Source: UASB124 sp041662445 (GTDB lineage: Bacteria; Babelota; Babeliae; Babelales; RVW-14). Taken from it: a stretch of 64,000 nucleotides of DNA. Position numbers and translations under genes: made by a program. Below the pieces are notes generated by a model. That model ran no database searches. It worked only from the letters and a program-made list of their open reading frames with translations, and had not been told where the DNA came from. This document shows, one piece after another, positions 36,946 to 46,490 of the stretch. Position 1 is the stretch's first letter; each line of letters starts with the position of its first letter. The stretch lies in assembly GCA_041662445.1 (NCBI GenBank), contig JBAZSL010000002.1:1-64000 (forward strand), written 5' to 3'.

Positions 36946-37995
36946 ATGATGCTCTTCACGTACTTAGCGCGTAAATTTTCCCTCTATGTTTTTTCTATCG
37001 GCTTCCTACTCGCCTTCATTTTTAATTTCATCGAATTTTTCGAGAAAATGGTGCGGGTTAAGCAGGCTAACGCAATGGCAATAACGACATTTTTGAGTCT
37101 CAATTTTATTCCAACATTTTTGGATTTATTGCTTATTGGCGTGTGGCTTGCAACATGTTTTCTTATCAAAGAGTTATGTTGGCACCATGAATGGGAATTA
37201 TTGCAACTATTAACCTACATACCCAAAAAACTTTTTGTGTTTATGGCCATTATGGGCCTTGCCGTAAGTTCAACGGCTTTTGTTATTAATGAATACTGTG
37301 GCGCTACGTTGGCATTTAAGGCGGACAAATTTAAGCAAGAGCGATTAAAACAATCAATGGACCATGTCCTCATGACCACATGGCTTGAACTTGATAAGGG
37401 AAGGTTCTGTTACTTCAGCGTACTTAATACCAGGACACTGCAAGGAGAAGATCTTTTGTTGATCACCATGTCCCCCCAGGGAATGTTGCAGTCCGTCATT
37501 AAAGCCCCACTGTTTAGTGTGGATTTTAAAACGATGGCCATTCATGTGCCAAATGGATATGAGTTTGACCATGAAGAACGAGATGAAAAGAAGATACACA
37601 ATAAGTTTTTTGTTGTGCCCGCTTTTTTTTCTCAGCTACGTATTAATCTTGAGATCCCAACTGTGGGCAATATGTTGAATAGAGTTACCTTTTATCGCCA
37701 TGCCCTTCCGCAAGTGGTTTATAACGAGCTCTTAGGTAAGCTTTTTGCCCGCATCAACTATTTTTTACAGATTTTACTCTGTCCTTTGCTGGTGCTGGCA
37801 CTTTTTATGTGTACGCAACATCCATATCTACGGTGGGTTTTTGCACTTTCGGCCTATCCGTTGTGTATTATTGCGAGCCTTGTTGGTGATGCAGGGGTAC
37901 GGCATGGACTACATGCAAGCTTTGTCTTTCTCACGTTTTTAATTATGATGTTGTTTGTTGGATGGTGCTGGGTGCGTTGTTTGAGCCGGGCTTAG
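36946..37995 (+). CDS. LptF/LptG-family permease (YjgP/YjgQ)
   Basis: About 349 residues, normal for the family. Membrane segments near the N-terminus (FSLYVFSIGFLLAFIFNF, about 40-90) and again at the C-terminus (four spans after about residue 240), with a periplasmic beta-jellyroll-like part between. TFLSLNFIPTFLDLLLIGVWLATCF is the conserved second-third span pair. LptF/G pull lipopolysaccharide from the inner membrane for delivery by LptA/D. Only one of the pair is present here. The frame is open upstream inside the DUF502 gene; ATG 36946 begins just before the first conserved block. Confidence 0.78.
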   Translation: MMLFTYLARKFSLYVFSIGFLLAFIFNFIEFFEKMVRVKQANAMAITTFLSLNFIPTFLDLLLIGVWLATCFLIKELCWHHEWELLQLLTYIPKKLFVFMAIMGLAVSSTAFVINEYCGATLAFKADKFKQERLKQSMDHVLMTTWLELDKGRFCYFSVLNTRTLQGEDLLLITMSPQGMLQSVIKAPLFSVDFKTMAIHVPNGYEFDHEERDEKKIHNKFFVVPAFFSQLRINLEIPTVGNMLNRVTFYRHALPQVVYNELLGKLFARINYFLQILLCPLLVLALFMCTQHPYLRWVFALSAYPLCIIASLVGDAGVRHGLHASFVFLTFLIMMLFVGWCWVRCLSRA

Positions 37996-38021
37996 TGCCG
38001 ATTGTTCGTCTGGTTCATTGC

Positions 38022-38049
38022 TTGAAAAAACTTTTTATTTACTTAAAAT
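38022..38049 (+). promoter_or_regulatory. Candidate promoter
   Basis: TTGAAA (38022-38027), a 16-bp spacer, TAAAAT (38044-38049), about 75 bp before the ATG at 38126. Confidence 0.5.
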
Positions 38050-38125
38050 GGGTAGTCTGCATGCAAAATGGGCCGTATTTTGTGGCGACAGGTGTTGAGA
38101 AAAACGGCGTTACGAGAGGAATCTT

Positions 38126-39067
38126 ATGATAATTAAGGCGATGAATGGGATGCGGATAGCTCAGGGGGTACTGCTTGCTGCTGTGTGCATGTTGGGGCTT
38201 AATGCGTATCCAGAGTTCAAAAAAATTGACCAGCCATTTGTCTTTTTCAAGGCTGCCGATGGCTTTAAGTTCCCTTACATGATGGTATGCAATCCTGGCC
38301 TTAATCAGTGGAACATGGTGCTGTGTGGTACCGTCAAAAATGGCAAAACGCGCTTGGCCAAATCTGCAGAAGATCTTGAAAATTTAGTCCCGCTGAGAAA
38401 TACAATCAAGTTTGCCGACAATGGTTCACAGATTGATAAAAAATATCCCGGTTATCGCGATGCGAATCTTGCCATCATGCTTGAGGTTTTTTTCAGAGCT
38501 GTTGGGCTTATTCCTCAAGATGGCTATGCAGGCACCGTTTTGTTTGATGAGTACAAAGCTGGCCTGCCGATAAAAGCGGTTTTTGGCTCTATTGAGTACT
38601 TCAGAGCCTGGCGTAACTATATGATCAAACACCTTGCGACAGCCGATTCCTCCATCTTTCCTCTCAAAAAACCATTATTGATGATGGAATTTCTTGATGG
38701 TAAAGCAACTTTTAATGAAGATGATCTGCGCTTTTTGCGTAGTTGCTTTGTGATTCTTGACCCAACCGATGCCTCAGCTTGTGCATTCTTCGAGTGTGCT
38801 CAGTCCAAGCTTAACGATGTTATGGACATGACGGATGAAGCTAGGTTTGTCAAAGAAAGCGTTGGCGAGATGTTTATGCGAAAAATTGAAGACTTTAGTA
38901 GTTTGGAAGCAAAAAAAGTAACGCTAGCTCTATCAGCTGCTGTAGCTTTTTACTTCTTGATCGCACCTGTGACAGATATTATAAAGGATTGGGGCGCAAA
39001 ATACGGACCAGTTGGTGGCCTCAAGTCTTTATTTAAGGACAAAATACCTGCTGCTGCCAAATCATAA
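38126..39067 (+). CDS. Exported or membrane protein of unknown function
   Basis: 313 residues. Signal peptide RIAQGVLLAAVCMLGLNA-Y, a soluble domain of unknown type and a single hydrophobic segment near the C-terminus (LALSAAVAFYFLIAPV, about 267-282) followed by a short basic tail. That suggests a protein fixed to the membrane by its C-terminus. GAGAGGA precedes the ATG. A monocistronic unit with its own promoter and terminator. Confidence 0.6.
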   Translation: MIIKAMNGMRIAQGVLLAAVCMLGLNAYPEFKKIDQPFVFFKAADGFKFPYMMVCNPGLNQWNMVLCGTVKNGKTRLAKSAEDLENLVPLRNTIKFADNGSQIDKKYPGYRDANLAIMLEVFFRAVGLIPQDGYAGTVLFDEYKAGLPIKAVFGSIEYFRAWRNYMIKHLATADSSIFPLKKPLLMMEFLDGKATFNEDDLRFLRSCFVILDPTDASACAFFECAQSKLNDVMDMTDEARFVKESVGEMFMRKIEDFSSLEAKKVTLALSAAVAFYFLIAPVTDIIKDWGAKYGPVGGLKSLFKDKIPAAAKS

Positions 39068-39102
39068 TAAGCTCAAATAATTTTGATATGTATTGAATGT
39101 GT

Positions 39103-39137
39103 AAGAGGGTCGCGTAAAAACCGACCCTCTTTTTTTA
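39103..39137 (+). terminator. Rho-independent terminator
   Basis: Stem AAGAGGGTCG (39103-39112) with CGACCCTCTT (39122-39131), a 9-nt loop, then a T-run. Its T-run touches the 3' end of the convergent tlyA gene. Confidence 0.88.
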
Positions 39138-39875
39138 CGCCTGCTCGAAGAGCCCAAGAAATTCTTTGTTTCCTGCAGTGCCCCCAAGAATAGGGGAATC
39201 GATAATCTTTGTGAGCGTAAAACCGAATTCAGCCATACCGCGCGTGATTTTATCAATGACCTTTTGATGAATGGCTGGATCTTTGACGATACCTCCGCGG
39301 CTTACTTCTTCCCGCTCCGCCTCAAATTGTGGTTTGATGAGCGCGATAACTTTGCCATGGGGTGCGATAAGCTTTTTTATAGCGGGCATGACTTTAAGCA
39401 ATGAAATAAACGATAAATCCAGCGTGACCAGATCAACAGGCTCTGGCAATATACCTAGATGTCGCAGATTAGTTTTTTCATAGAGTACGACCCGTGGATC
39501 GTTGCGAACTTTTTCGTGTACCTGACCGTACCCAACATCAATGCCATAAATGCGTTGAGCTCCACGTTGCAGGAGACAATCGGTAAAGCCACCCGTTGAA
39601 ATACCAGCATCAAGAACGATGGCATTCTCAGCATTAATCTCAAAAGCATCAAGTGCTGCTTCAAGTTTAAAACCTGCTCGGCTGACGTATTTGGGGGCCA
39701 TGGCGGTGAGGGTAATTTCAACATCGTCAGCAACCTGGGTTCCAGGCTTTGTGACCGGTTGGTCATCCACCAGCACTTTACCCTGCATAATAAATCCCTG
39801 AATCTGGTTGCGTGACAGTGTTGGATAACGTTCAAGGACCGCGGCATCAAGGCGTTTTTTTATTTTTTTGCTCAT
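39135..39875 (-). CDS. tlyA: TlyA-family rRNA 2'-O-methyltransferase
   Basis: 246 residues. N-terminal S4 RNA-binding domain (KRLDAAVLERYPTLSRNQIQ with GKVLVDDQPVTKPG) then an FtsJ/Rossmann methyltransferase: VSRAGFKLEAALDAF, VLDAGISTGGFTDCLL (SAM motif I), YGIDVGYGQ, LDLSFISL, and the terminal domain with GTAGNKEFL. TlyA methylates 16S and 23S rRNA riboses and was once annotated as a hemolysin. The start overlaps the protease stop by one base (TAATG). Confidence 0.92.
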   Translation of the reverse strand: MSKKIKKRLDAAVLERYPTLSRNQIQGFIMQGKVLVDDQPVTKPGTQVADDVEITLTAMAPKYVSRAGFKLEAALDAFEINAENAIVLDAGISTGGFTDCLLQRGAQRIYGIDVGYGQVHEKVRNDPRVVLYEKTNLRHLGILPEPVDLVTLDLSFISLLKVMPAIKKLIAPHGKVIALIKPQFEAEREEVSRGGIVKDPAIHQKVIDKITRGMAEFGFTLTKIIDSPILGGTAGNKEFLGLFEQA

Positions 39876-41530
39876 TATTCCACCGCAGGGTTACTTTTTG
39901 GGGTCCTGGGGGTTTGACCATTGATTTCAAGTTGTTTAAGAAGTGGCGATTTGTCGTAGAAGTAACGAGCTGTGAGCATCTCCTCTTCTTTGAGCATTTT
40001 ATCTACCGAAAGTACCGCATAAAAATTTTCGTCGGTACGGATAGTGATGTAGCGTGATTTTTTGCTCTTGATAATTGCTGATCTGAAGTCGTCGAGCGTT
40101 TTGACTTTCTGATCATTGACCTCTTCGATGATTTGACCAAGGCGTAAAATGCGTGCGCGTGAGGCCTGGGAGTTAGGAAGAATATTGGTGATAACCAGCG
40201 CTGGCTCATGCTGAAGTTCGGTGTTGCCGTAACGCACGAGGCTGGGAACGCGTTGTATGAGTATCCCAACGTGACACAGCGAGAGAGGCATCACCACCAT
40301 ACCGCCAAGAATTTCATAATCGATGGCGTCGCCCTCGAATTCTGGATAAATCATGCGTACTGGCGGCAGATAGGTGTGTTTAAACGAAGCTTTAAATTCT
40401 TTGCGGACGCCCTTGCGATAAATGACGAAATTGAGCGTATCTCCGATCATGAGACGGTTTAAAAATTCGAGCAGTGATATCTTATCTTCGCTCCAAGGTA
40501 CGTTAATGTCGCCATATAAATCGACATCGTATCCGTTAATTTGATACAGCATATCACCTGCTTTAACCCCAAGGTTTGCCAGAAGCGTTCCCTCAAAAAT
40601 TTTAGCAATGTACCAACCGCCTTGTGGGGGATTGCCTAAGTATTGGACCATTTCTGGCGTTGCATGAGTAAAAATGCATCCTAGTGTTGGTTTACGCAAA
40701 AGTTTAACTTTATAAAGATCCTTGAGCGCGCTTTTTACCTCATTAATAGGAATGATATAACCAACGTTCTGGGCTTCCAAAATGCCGCGTGAATTGATGC
40801 CAATAACATCTCCATTGGTATCAAGGGCCGGTCCACCAGAATTACCAGGATTAAGGGGTGCGGTTATTTGAATGAATCCATGCTCGCGGCCGCTAACGAT
40901 ACCCAATGTGCTTTTGAGCCGCAGTTGACCGAGAGGATACCCGAGAGCCAAAACCTCTTGCGAGCGAAGAACAAGGTCAGAGTCACCCAGTTTTAACCAC
41001 GATATTTTTTGGTTTTTCTGAATAATGGTTTCGTGTGCGTCCTTCGTGAGACGCAAAAGCGCTATATCACGTTCGGGGCAAACGCCAATGATGGTGACAT
41101 CAAAGCGTTCGAGTCCAAACGACGGTATTTGAATTTCCATGCCGCACGACTGGGCTATGACATGATAATTGGTAATGATATCGCCTTTATCATTGATAAA
41201 AAAACCACTGCCAGCCGATTCATTAATATCCGGGCTTTTGTAGGGCTCAAGCCAGTTAAACTCTGCTATATGTGAATAAACCTGTACGACGGTGTCCCGC
41301 ACTTGTTTTTGTACGTCAAGCCATGTGCCACCGGATTTGGATGAGATGATGCGGGCTGGAGCAAGAGCGCTGTTCTTTCTGCTGAGTTCTTCGCGATTGT
41401 TTTTTACCAGTGAGGTGAGTTGCGAGAGCGCTGCTGTGTGCTGTCGGTAGAGGCTAAAAATCCAAAAAACGACTCCGATTGAAGTAAGAAGTACTACCAA
41501 TCCAGCTATTCTCCTCAAAGCGTTGTTCAT
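39875..41530 (-). CDS. HtrA/DegP-type membrane-anchored serine protease with PDZ domains
   Basis: 551 residues. N-terminal anchor (about 9-27), a short coiled stretch, then a trypsin-like domain with the triad H123 (ITNYHVIA), D155 (ERDIALL) and S231 (GNSGGP). Two PDZ-like domains follow: one with GTLLANLGVKAGDMLYQING and one with SQASRARILRLGQIIEEVNDQKV. HtrA proteases degrade or refold misfolded envelope proteins in the periplasm. Longer than DegP because of extra sequence after each PDZ and a Pro-rich tail. Co-transcribed with tlyA. Confidence 0.9.
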   Translation of the reverse strand: MNNALRRIAGLVVLLTSIGVVFWIFSLYRQHTAALSQLTSLVKNNREELSRKNSALAPARIISSKSGGTWLDVQKQVRDTVVQVYSHIAEFNWLEPYKSPDINESAGSGFFINDKGDIITNYHVIAQSCGMEIQIPSFGLERFDVTIIGVCPERDIALLRLTKDAHETIIQKNQKISWLKLGDSDLVLRSQEVLALGYPLGQLRLKSTLGIVSGREHGFIQITAPLNPGNSGGPALDTNGDVIGINSRGILEAQNVGYIIPINEVKSALKDLYKVKLLRKPTLGCIFTHATPEMVQYLGNPPQGGWYIAKIFEGTLLANLGVKAGDMLYQINGYDVDLYGDINVPWSEDKISLLEFLNRLMIGDTLNFVIYRKGVRKEFKASFKHTYLPPVRMIYPEFEGDAIDYEILGGMVVMPLSLCHVGILIQRVPSLVRYGNTELQHEPALVITNILPNSQASRARILRLGQIIEEVNDQKVKTLDDFRSAIIKSKKSRYITIRTDENFYAVLSVDKMLKEEEMLTARYFYDKSPLLKQLEINGQTPRTPKSNPAVE

Positions 41531-41629
41531 GAAACAATCCTTTTGCTCTCCACGCTCTTATTGATTCCTTATGCACACAAAGTGAAGCGAGTGTAACAGA
41601 TTAAATTTGGGGTGGCTAAAATTAGATGA

Positions 41630-42406
41630 TTAACGTTTGAATACGCAATGATTGCGGCGTAAATGTTCTTCAAGGGCGAATATAAAGTAGGCGATAAGAG
41701 AGATCAAAAGCGCCTGCGTGATGCCGGCAACAATGGCCAACGCGAGCCACGAAAGTATTGCCAATGCATAATAACGACGTTGTGCGATATGTTTGAAAGT
41801 AGGGAATGGAATGGTGCTGATCATGAGACCGGCAAGGACGGGCATGAGAACCAAAAAACAAGTGAGTGATACTGATGAAAGCAAGGGGGTATGCGTTGCA
41901 AGCAGAACGGCTGCAATCAAACAACCTGCGATAGGAGTTGGCGTGCCGATGAAAGAATTTGTTTGCTGACTGTGCGTGATATTGAATCGTGCCAAGCGCA
42001 GGAGGCCTGCGGCAAGGAATGCGCCACAAGCAAAAAAACCAATGTATCCAAAGTTACTGAGCTGCCAGGTATATGCCAAAAGTGCCGGGGCAAGGCAAAA
42101 AGTGACGGCATCACTAAGGGAGTCTAATTGAAGCCCCAAATTACTCGTAAAGTTGGTATAGCGAGCGATGCGGCCATCAAGTGAATCCATGAATGCTCCA
42201 GCAAGTATACCTACTGCTGCAGCTTTAAAATTTCCACAACCTGCACAAATAATTGAACCAAACCCGCACAGGGCATTGCTCATGGTAAAAAGGTTAGGGA
42301 GGACGCGAAGGCTTTGAACAAAGCGATTACCAGGGAATGAAAAATGACCAAATTTCCGGTGCCGATGACGATGGGCGAAAATAATGATTTTTTTTGTCAA
42401 AGCCAT
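41630..42406 (-). CDS. pssA: CDP-diacylglycerol-serine O-phosphatidyltransferase
   Basis: 258 residues, polytopic. The CDP-alcohol phosphotransferase motif D-x2-D-G-x2-A-R-x8-G-x3-D-x3-D is complete in MDSLDGRIARYTNF then LGLQLDSLSDAV. LPNLFTMSNALCGF just before it is typical of bacterial PssA type II. It makes phosphatidylserine from CDP-diacylglycerol and serine, the precursor of phosphatidylethanolamine. Follows grpE on the same strand with 15 bp between. Confidence 0.88.
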   Translation of the reverse strand: MALTKKIIIFAHRHRHRKFGHFSFPGNRFVQSLRVLPNLFTMSNALCGFGSIICAGCGNFKAAAVGILAGAFMDSLDGRIARYTNFTSNLGLQLDSLSDAVTFCLAPALLAYTWQLSNFGYIGFFACGAFLAAGLLRLARFNITHSQQTNSFIGTPTPIAGCLIAAVLLATHTPLLSSVSLTCFLVLMPVLAGLMISTIPFPTFKHIAQRRYYALAILSWLALAIVAGITQALLISLIAYFIFALEEHLRRNHCVFKR

Positions 42407-42421
42407 AATATCCCCCTGTGC

Positions 42422-42946
42422 TTATGACGCAACGCTTACTTGAGCATGCCTAAGTACTTTTCCCTTAAGCGTATATCCTTTGCGGAACTCCTGTACAATT
42501 TCACCGCTACGATGCTCAGGACTTGTAACTTGCATAAGGGCTTCATGAAGTTCTGGGTTGAAAAGTCCCGCTGTTGAAATTTCTTCAACACCAAGCCCTG
42601 TAAGTGTTTTTTTAAAGTTTTTTGCGATCAGTTGGAAGCCTTCTAACCAGGCAATAGTTTCTGGCGTTGTTTGTTGCCCCGTATTAGAAAGTGCTCGCTC
42701 CAAGTCATCCAAAATAGGAATCATTTTTTCAATGACGTCTATGTGGATAAGCGTTGCCCACTCGCTTCGTTCGCGCTCTGTTCGGCGTTTGAAATTTTGC
42801 AGATCGGCTGTTGTGCGTAAAAAGAGAGCTTTATAATCTGGTTGTTGCGTTTGCTCGACGGGCGCATCAGCTATTGGCGTCTCTGTTGTTGGAGCTTCTG
42901 GTTGGGTAGTATCTTTTTTAATATTGTTGTCGTCGTTGTTTGCCAT
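42422..42946 (-). CDS. grpE: Nucleotide exchange factor GrpE
   Basis: 174 residues. A Thr/Pro-rich disordered N-terminus (about 1-35), a long helix with DYKALFLRTTADLQNFKRRTERE, a four-helix region (VIEKMIPILDDLERAL) and the C-terminal beta-wing FNPELHEALMQV with GYTLKGKVLRHAQVSV, the GrpE signature. It releases ADP from DnaK. dnaK, dnaJ and hrcA are not adjacent, which is unusual since grpE is often clustered with them. Confidence 0.94.
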   Translation of the reverse strand: MANNDDNNIKKDTTQPEAPTTETPIADAPVEQTQQPDYKALFLRTTADLQNFKRRTERERSEWATLIHIDVIEKMIPILDDLERALSNTGQQTTPETIAWLEGFQLIAKNFKKTLTGLGVEEISTAGLFNPELHEALMQVTSPEHRSGEIVQEFRKGYTLKGKVLRHAQVSVAS

Positions 42947-43086
42947 GGCTTTTATTTTTTCGTTGTGTTGGTATTTGTACGTAATAAACTCTAAATTTCA
43001 CCTTAACTCTAGCATAAAAAGTGTTGGCCCAAAAGCCAATATCTTGGGTAAAAACCTGTTTTAAATGAGCTAAAGAAGGGTATGTA

Positions 43087-43923
43087 ATGGATTTGTATGA
43101 GCACTATCTGTGTTTATGGGAGCAAGGTCTTGTTGGGAAGGGGTTTTCACGGCGGTTGCCCGACTATGCTACGCGTTCATGGTTCGGCTACCTTCAAAAA
43201 GCACTGCCTTGTGGTTCAGGTGCCTTTTTAGACGTTGGCGCCGGAGACGGAAGGCTCAGCCTTGTCCTGTTGACTGCAGGCTATAAGAAAGGGGTAGCCC
43301 TTGAGGTGTGTGTCGATCGATCATCCTGGGATTATATTTGTACCCATTACAAAAATTTTCATCTCCACGAGGCAACGTTGCAAGATGCCATGAATTATCT
43401 TGATCAAAAATTTGATTTTGTGGTGATTGCCGAAGTTTTTGAGCACATTCCGTCCACGGATGTTGAACCATTTCTACATAAACTTTCTCAGGTCGTGGCT
43501 CCTGGCGGGACTGTTTTTTTAACAACCCCCAATTTTTATGTTCAAGGTCCTGCACAGCAAAGTCCTCTGTGGTATGAACGTTGTTCGTATGGTCATTACA
43601 AGCATTATACAGCTGCAGAACTCACGCAGTTGTTAACAACTGCCGGTTTTTGTGTGCAACGATGTGATTTTGAATGTCATTGTTTGAAGAAAGTGCTTTA
43701 TGATAAGTGTTTTTATCACGTGTCGCGCTGGGATGAACGTCTGAGCAGCTCGAAACGATTGCCGGCATATGCAAAAAAGGCATACCGTGTGATTTCTTGG
43801 CCAGCTATCATGATAATTCGCCTGTATTTTAGAGCTCTTGCGCGTGTTGTCTTTTTCATAGAGTCTTACAGAAGCAGTGAGCAATCATCTGCTACAATTA
43901 TTATGACGGCTCGCAAGATGTAA
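43087..43923 (+). CDS. SAM-dependent methyltransferase
   Basis: 278 residues. Class I methyltransferase core: ALPCGSGAFLDVGAGDGRLSLV (motif I, about 38-59), KFDFVVIAEVFEHIPS (motif II region) and LSQVVAPGGTVFLTTPNFY (motif III region). A C-terminal region with several Cys/Tyr and a hydrophobic helix (YRVISWPAIMIIRLYFRAL) may touch the membrane. Target unknown; glycan or lipid modification is plausible given the glycan genes downstream. AGAAGGG precedes the ATG. Confidence 0.78.
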   Translation: MDLYEHYLCLWEQGLVGKGFSRRLPDYATRSWFGYLQKALPCGSGAFLDVGAGDGRLSLVLLTAGYKKGVALEVCVDRSSWDYICTHYKNFHLHEATLQDAMNYLDQKFDFVVIAEVFEHIPSTDVEPFLHKLSQVVAPGGTVFLTTPNFYVQGPAQQSPLWYERCSYGHYKHYTAAELTQLLTTAGFCVQRCDFECHCLKKVLYDKCFYHVSRWDERLSSSKRLPAYAKKAYRVISWPAIMIIRLYFRALARVVFFIESYRSSEQSSATIIMTARKM

Positions 43924-44029
43924 CCATCAAGATTCATTTTCGATAACTAGATTGAGTCGGTTTTTTCAAAAGCAAAGTAATCATCTTTTTAGTATTTGTC
44001 AGCATTTTTTTCTCAAGTTGATCTCATTG

Positions 44030-44059
44030 TTGTTAGACCCGATTTTTTTCCTTTAAACT
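44030..44059 (+). promoter_or_regulatory. Candidate promoter of the nrdGD operon
   Basis: TTGTTA (44030-44035), an 18-bp spacer, TAAACT (44054-44059), about 65 bp before nrdG. I saw no clear NrdR box pair nearby. Confidence 0.38.
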
Positions 44060-44124
44060 GTCAAAACCTAAATCGTCTTTTAAAAAAATATTGGTATGTA
44101 TGAATTTGGGAGGAATGGGCCTTG

Positions 44125-44577
44125 ATGCATGGACGTATCAAACGTATCTGTACTTCATTTATCGACGTTCCGCATAAAATTGCGGTAGCAGTTTATTTTG
44201 CCGGATGTTCAATTCGCTGTAGTGGGTGCCAGAACAAGGCGTTGTGGGATCCCATGAGCGGTGAAGAGATGTCGGCTGATGATGTCATAAAAAATATTCG
44301 GCAGCATCCGCTTGCTGAATATGTAGTGTTCTTGGGTGGTGAGCCAACTGACCAAATGGAATTTTTAATTCATGTCTGCGCGCGTATTGTACAAGAGGTG
44401 CACCTACCTATTGCACTTTATACCGGACGTGAATTTGAAGTACTCCCACAAGCTCTTGTAACAACAGTTGATTTGATTGTATGCGGCCCTTACCGACAAG
44501 ATTTGCATGTTGGTGGATGGCCAGCTTCGTCAAATCAGAGGATTTTTAAGAAGGAATTAGATCAATGGAAATTGTAA
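44125..44577 (+). CDS. nrdG: Anaerobic ribonucleotide reductase activating protein
   Basis: 150 residues, typical NrdG length. Radical-SAM cysteines in FAGCSIRCSGCQN (C-x3-C-x2-C), then VVFLGGEPTDQ and VDLIVCGPY as in NrdG. It uses a 4Fe-4S cluster and SAM to place the glycyl radical on NrdD. TTG 44122 is open, but ATG 44125 follows and suits GGGAGGA upstream. The 3' end overlaps nrdD by 13 bp, so the two are translated together. Confidence 0.92.
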   Translation: MHGRIKRICTSFIDVPHKIAVAVYFAGCSIRCSGCQNKALWDPMSGEEMSADDVIKNIRQHPLAEYVVFLGGEPTDQMEFLIHVCARIVQEVHLPIALYTGREFEVLPQALVTTVDLIVCGPYRQDLHVGGWPASSNQRIFKKELDQWKL

Positions 44578-46490
44578 ATAAATTTGCAGCATTTTCGCAG
44601 GGGTTTAAGGATCTTTACGCCCAAACGGATCCAGAGCTTTTAAAGCTCGAGGGAATTTCTCCCGATCAATTAGATGTTTCTCTTATGGCCGAACGATATT
44701 TCACAGAACGCGTAGCGGATATGTCAATTGATGACAACGCTAATCACTTGCAGGATGGAAGGTCGTATGGGAATTTTTTTGCGGAAATGGCAAAAAGTAG
44801 CCTCAAAATTATTGGCTATCATGATCTGTTTGCCATCTTAGAGCAGCAATATGGTCTTGATCGTACGCGTAAAATTTTTACCTCGTTATGGAATGGTGAT
44901 CTTTATTTCCATGATAGTACTGCTATTCAGGTTCCCTATTGCTGGGCTTATTCAACCGACTTTTTACTTCACGAAGGGAATTTCTGGGGACAGCTCCATT
45001 CATTTCCACCACATCGCGCGCGTTCATTTGTCGACCAAGTCAAAGAGGTTACTATTGAGCTTGCGCAGGAAGTTGCAGGTGCAGTTGCAATCGGCGATTT
45101 GTTTGTTAATTACGCCTATTTTATAAAAAAAGAAAATCGCGACATCTATGATCCGACAGTGCGCAAGGAAGTTGAAAATGATTTCCAGTCATTGGTACAC
45201 ACGCTTAACAAAAAACTGCGTCCATCACATCAATCGCCGTTTACCAATGTGTCGATTTTTGATCGTCCAAATTTAGAGTTTCTGTTTGGAGAAATCCGTT
45301 TCCCAGACGGGTCCTCTCCAGATTTCGGCATGGTCGAAGAAATACAAAAAATATTTTGTGATTGGTTTAGTAAGGGTGATCCTTTTTCAGGCCTGCCTTA
45401 TCGTTTCCCCGTGGTAACACTAAATTTACGTGTGGATCATCAGGGGGAGATTATAGACAAAAAAGCTTTAGCGTATTTTTCTCGCATTAATCTTGATAAG
45501 GGATGTTTCAATATCTACATTTCATCAGGGAATAAAGTTGCCAGTTGCTGCCGATTAACCAATGATTTTGATCTCGCTGGTTGTGATAGTTTTGGTAACG
45601 GTGGTGTTTCTCTTGGTTCTCATCGTATTGTGACCATTAATCTTGCGCGTTTGGGCAAGCGAGCACAAACCGCAGAGAATATTCATGGACTTTTATCAGA
45701 ACAACTTGAGCTGGCTGAAGATGCTCTTATTGCACATCGACAGCTCTTGGAAAAAAGAATTAAAGATGGTTTTTTACCTTTTTTTAGATACAACCTTATG
45801 TCCATGCGTCGGCTTTTTAGTACGTTTGGTATAAATGGTGTTTATGAATGTGTTGAAGAGATGGGTTATTCCATGCTTACTGAAGCGGGAAGAGTTCTTG
45901 CTCGTGATATTCTTGAACATATTCGTTCTTATGCAGCCGAATGCAGTAAAAAACATGGTTGTCCTTTCAATGTTGAGCAGGTTCCTGGAGAGAGTTTGGC
46001 GGTCAAGTTTGCAGCCAAAGATAAGTATTTGTACAACATGAAATATCCCATCTATTCAAATCAATTTATTCCACTCTGGGTTGATTGTGATATTGTCGAT
46101 CGCATTAAATTCGATGGTATGTATTCAAAGGTGCTCACTGGAGGAGGTATTTCTCACCTCAATCTCGGAGAAAAATTGACGTCTCCTGAGCAAATGAAAA
46201 AACTGATAGAATATGCCGTTATTTGTGGCTGCGAGCATATTGCGGTGAACTATAATTTCAGCAAATGTGAGCAAGGACATGTTACTGTTGCCGGTATTGC
46301 AACGATGTGCACGCTGTGCGGTAAACGCATTGTTGAACAATATACACGTATCATTGGTTACTTTACGCCAGTTTCTTCATGGAACAAGGGGCGACAGATT
46401 GAGCACAGTCAACGTATATTCAAGAAGCACATGAGCTCGGAGCGCAGTGACCAACCAACAAAGCTTACTGACGCTTCCTCGCTTCAATAA
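44565..46490 (+). CDS. nrdD: Anaerobic ribonucleoside-triphosphate reductase (class III)
   Basis: 641 residues. The active-site Cys pair is in GNKVASCCRLTNDF, and the glycyl radical site is near the C-terminus in TRIIGYFTPVSSWNKGR, with Gly in RIIGYF. CEQGH and CTLCGKR just before it supply zinc-ligand residues. There is no N-terminal ATP-cone, unlike E. coli NrdD but as in some phage and bacterial enzymes, so dATP feedback may be absent. It reduces NTPs to dNTPs without oxygen. The 3' end overlaps the convergent methyltransferase gene by 26 bp. Confidence 0.93.
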   Translation: MEIVNKFAAFSQGFKDLYAQTDPELLKLEGISPDQLDVSLMAERYFTERVADMSIDDNANHLQDGRSYGNFFAEMAKSSLKIIGYHDLFAILEQQYGLDRTRKIFTSLWNGDLYFHDSTAIQVPYCWAYSTDFLLHEGNFWGQLHSFPPHRARSFVDQVKEVTIELAQEVAGAVAIGDLFVNYAYFIKKENRDIYDPTVRKEVENDFQSLVHTLNKKLRPSHQSPFTNVSIFDRPNLEFLFGEIRFPDGSSPDFGMVEEIQKIFCDWFSKGDPFSGLPYRFPVVTLNLRVDHQGEIIDKKALAYFSRINLDKGCFNIYISSGNKVASCCRLTNDFDLAGCDSFGNGGVSLGSHRIVTINLARLGKRAQTAENIHGLLSEQLELAEDALIAHRQLLEKRIKDGFLPFFRYNLMSMRRLFSTFGINGVYECVEEMGYSMLTEAGRVLARDILEHIRSYAAECSKKHGCPFNVEQVPGESLAVKFAAKDKYLYNMKYPIYSNQFIPLWVDCDIVDRIKFDGMYSKVLTGGGISHLNLGEKLTSPEQMKKLIEYAVICGCEHIAVNYNFSKCEQGHVTVAGIATMCTLCGKRIVEQYTRIIGYFTPVSSWNKGRQIEHSQRIFKKHMSSERSDQPTKLTDASSLQ

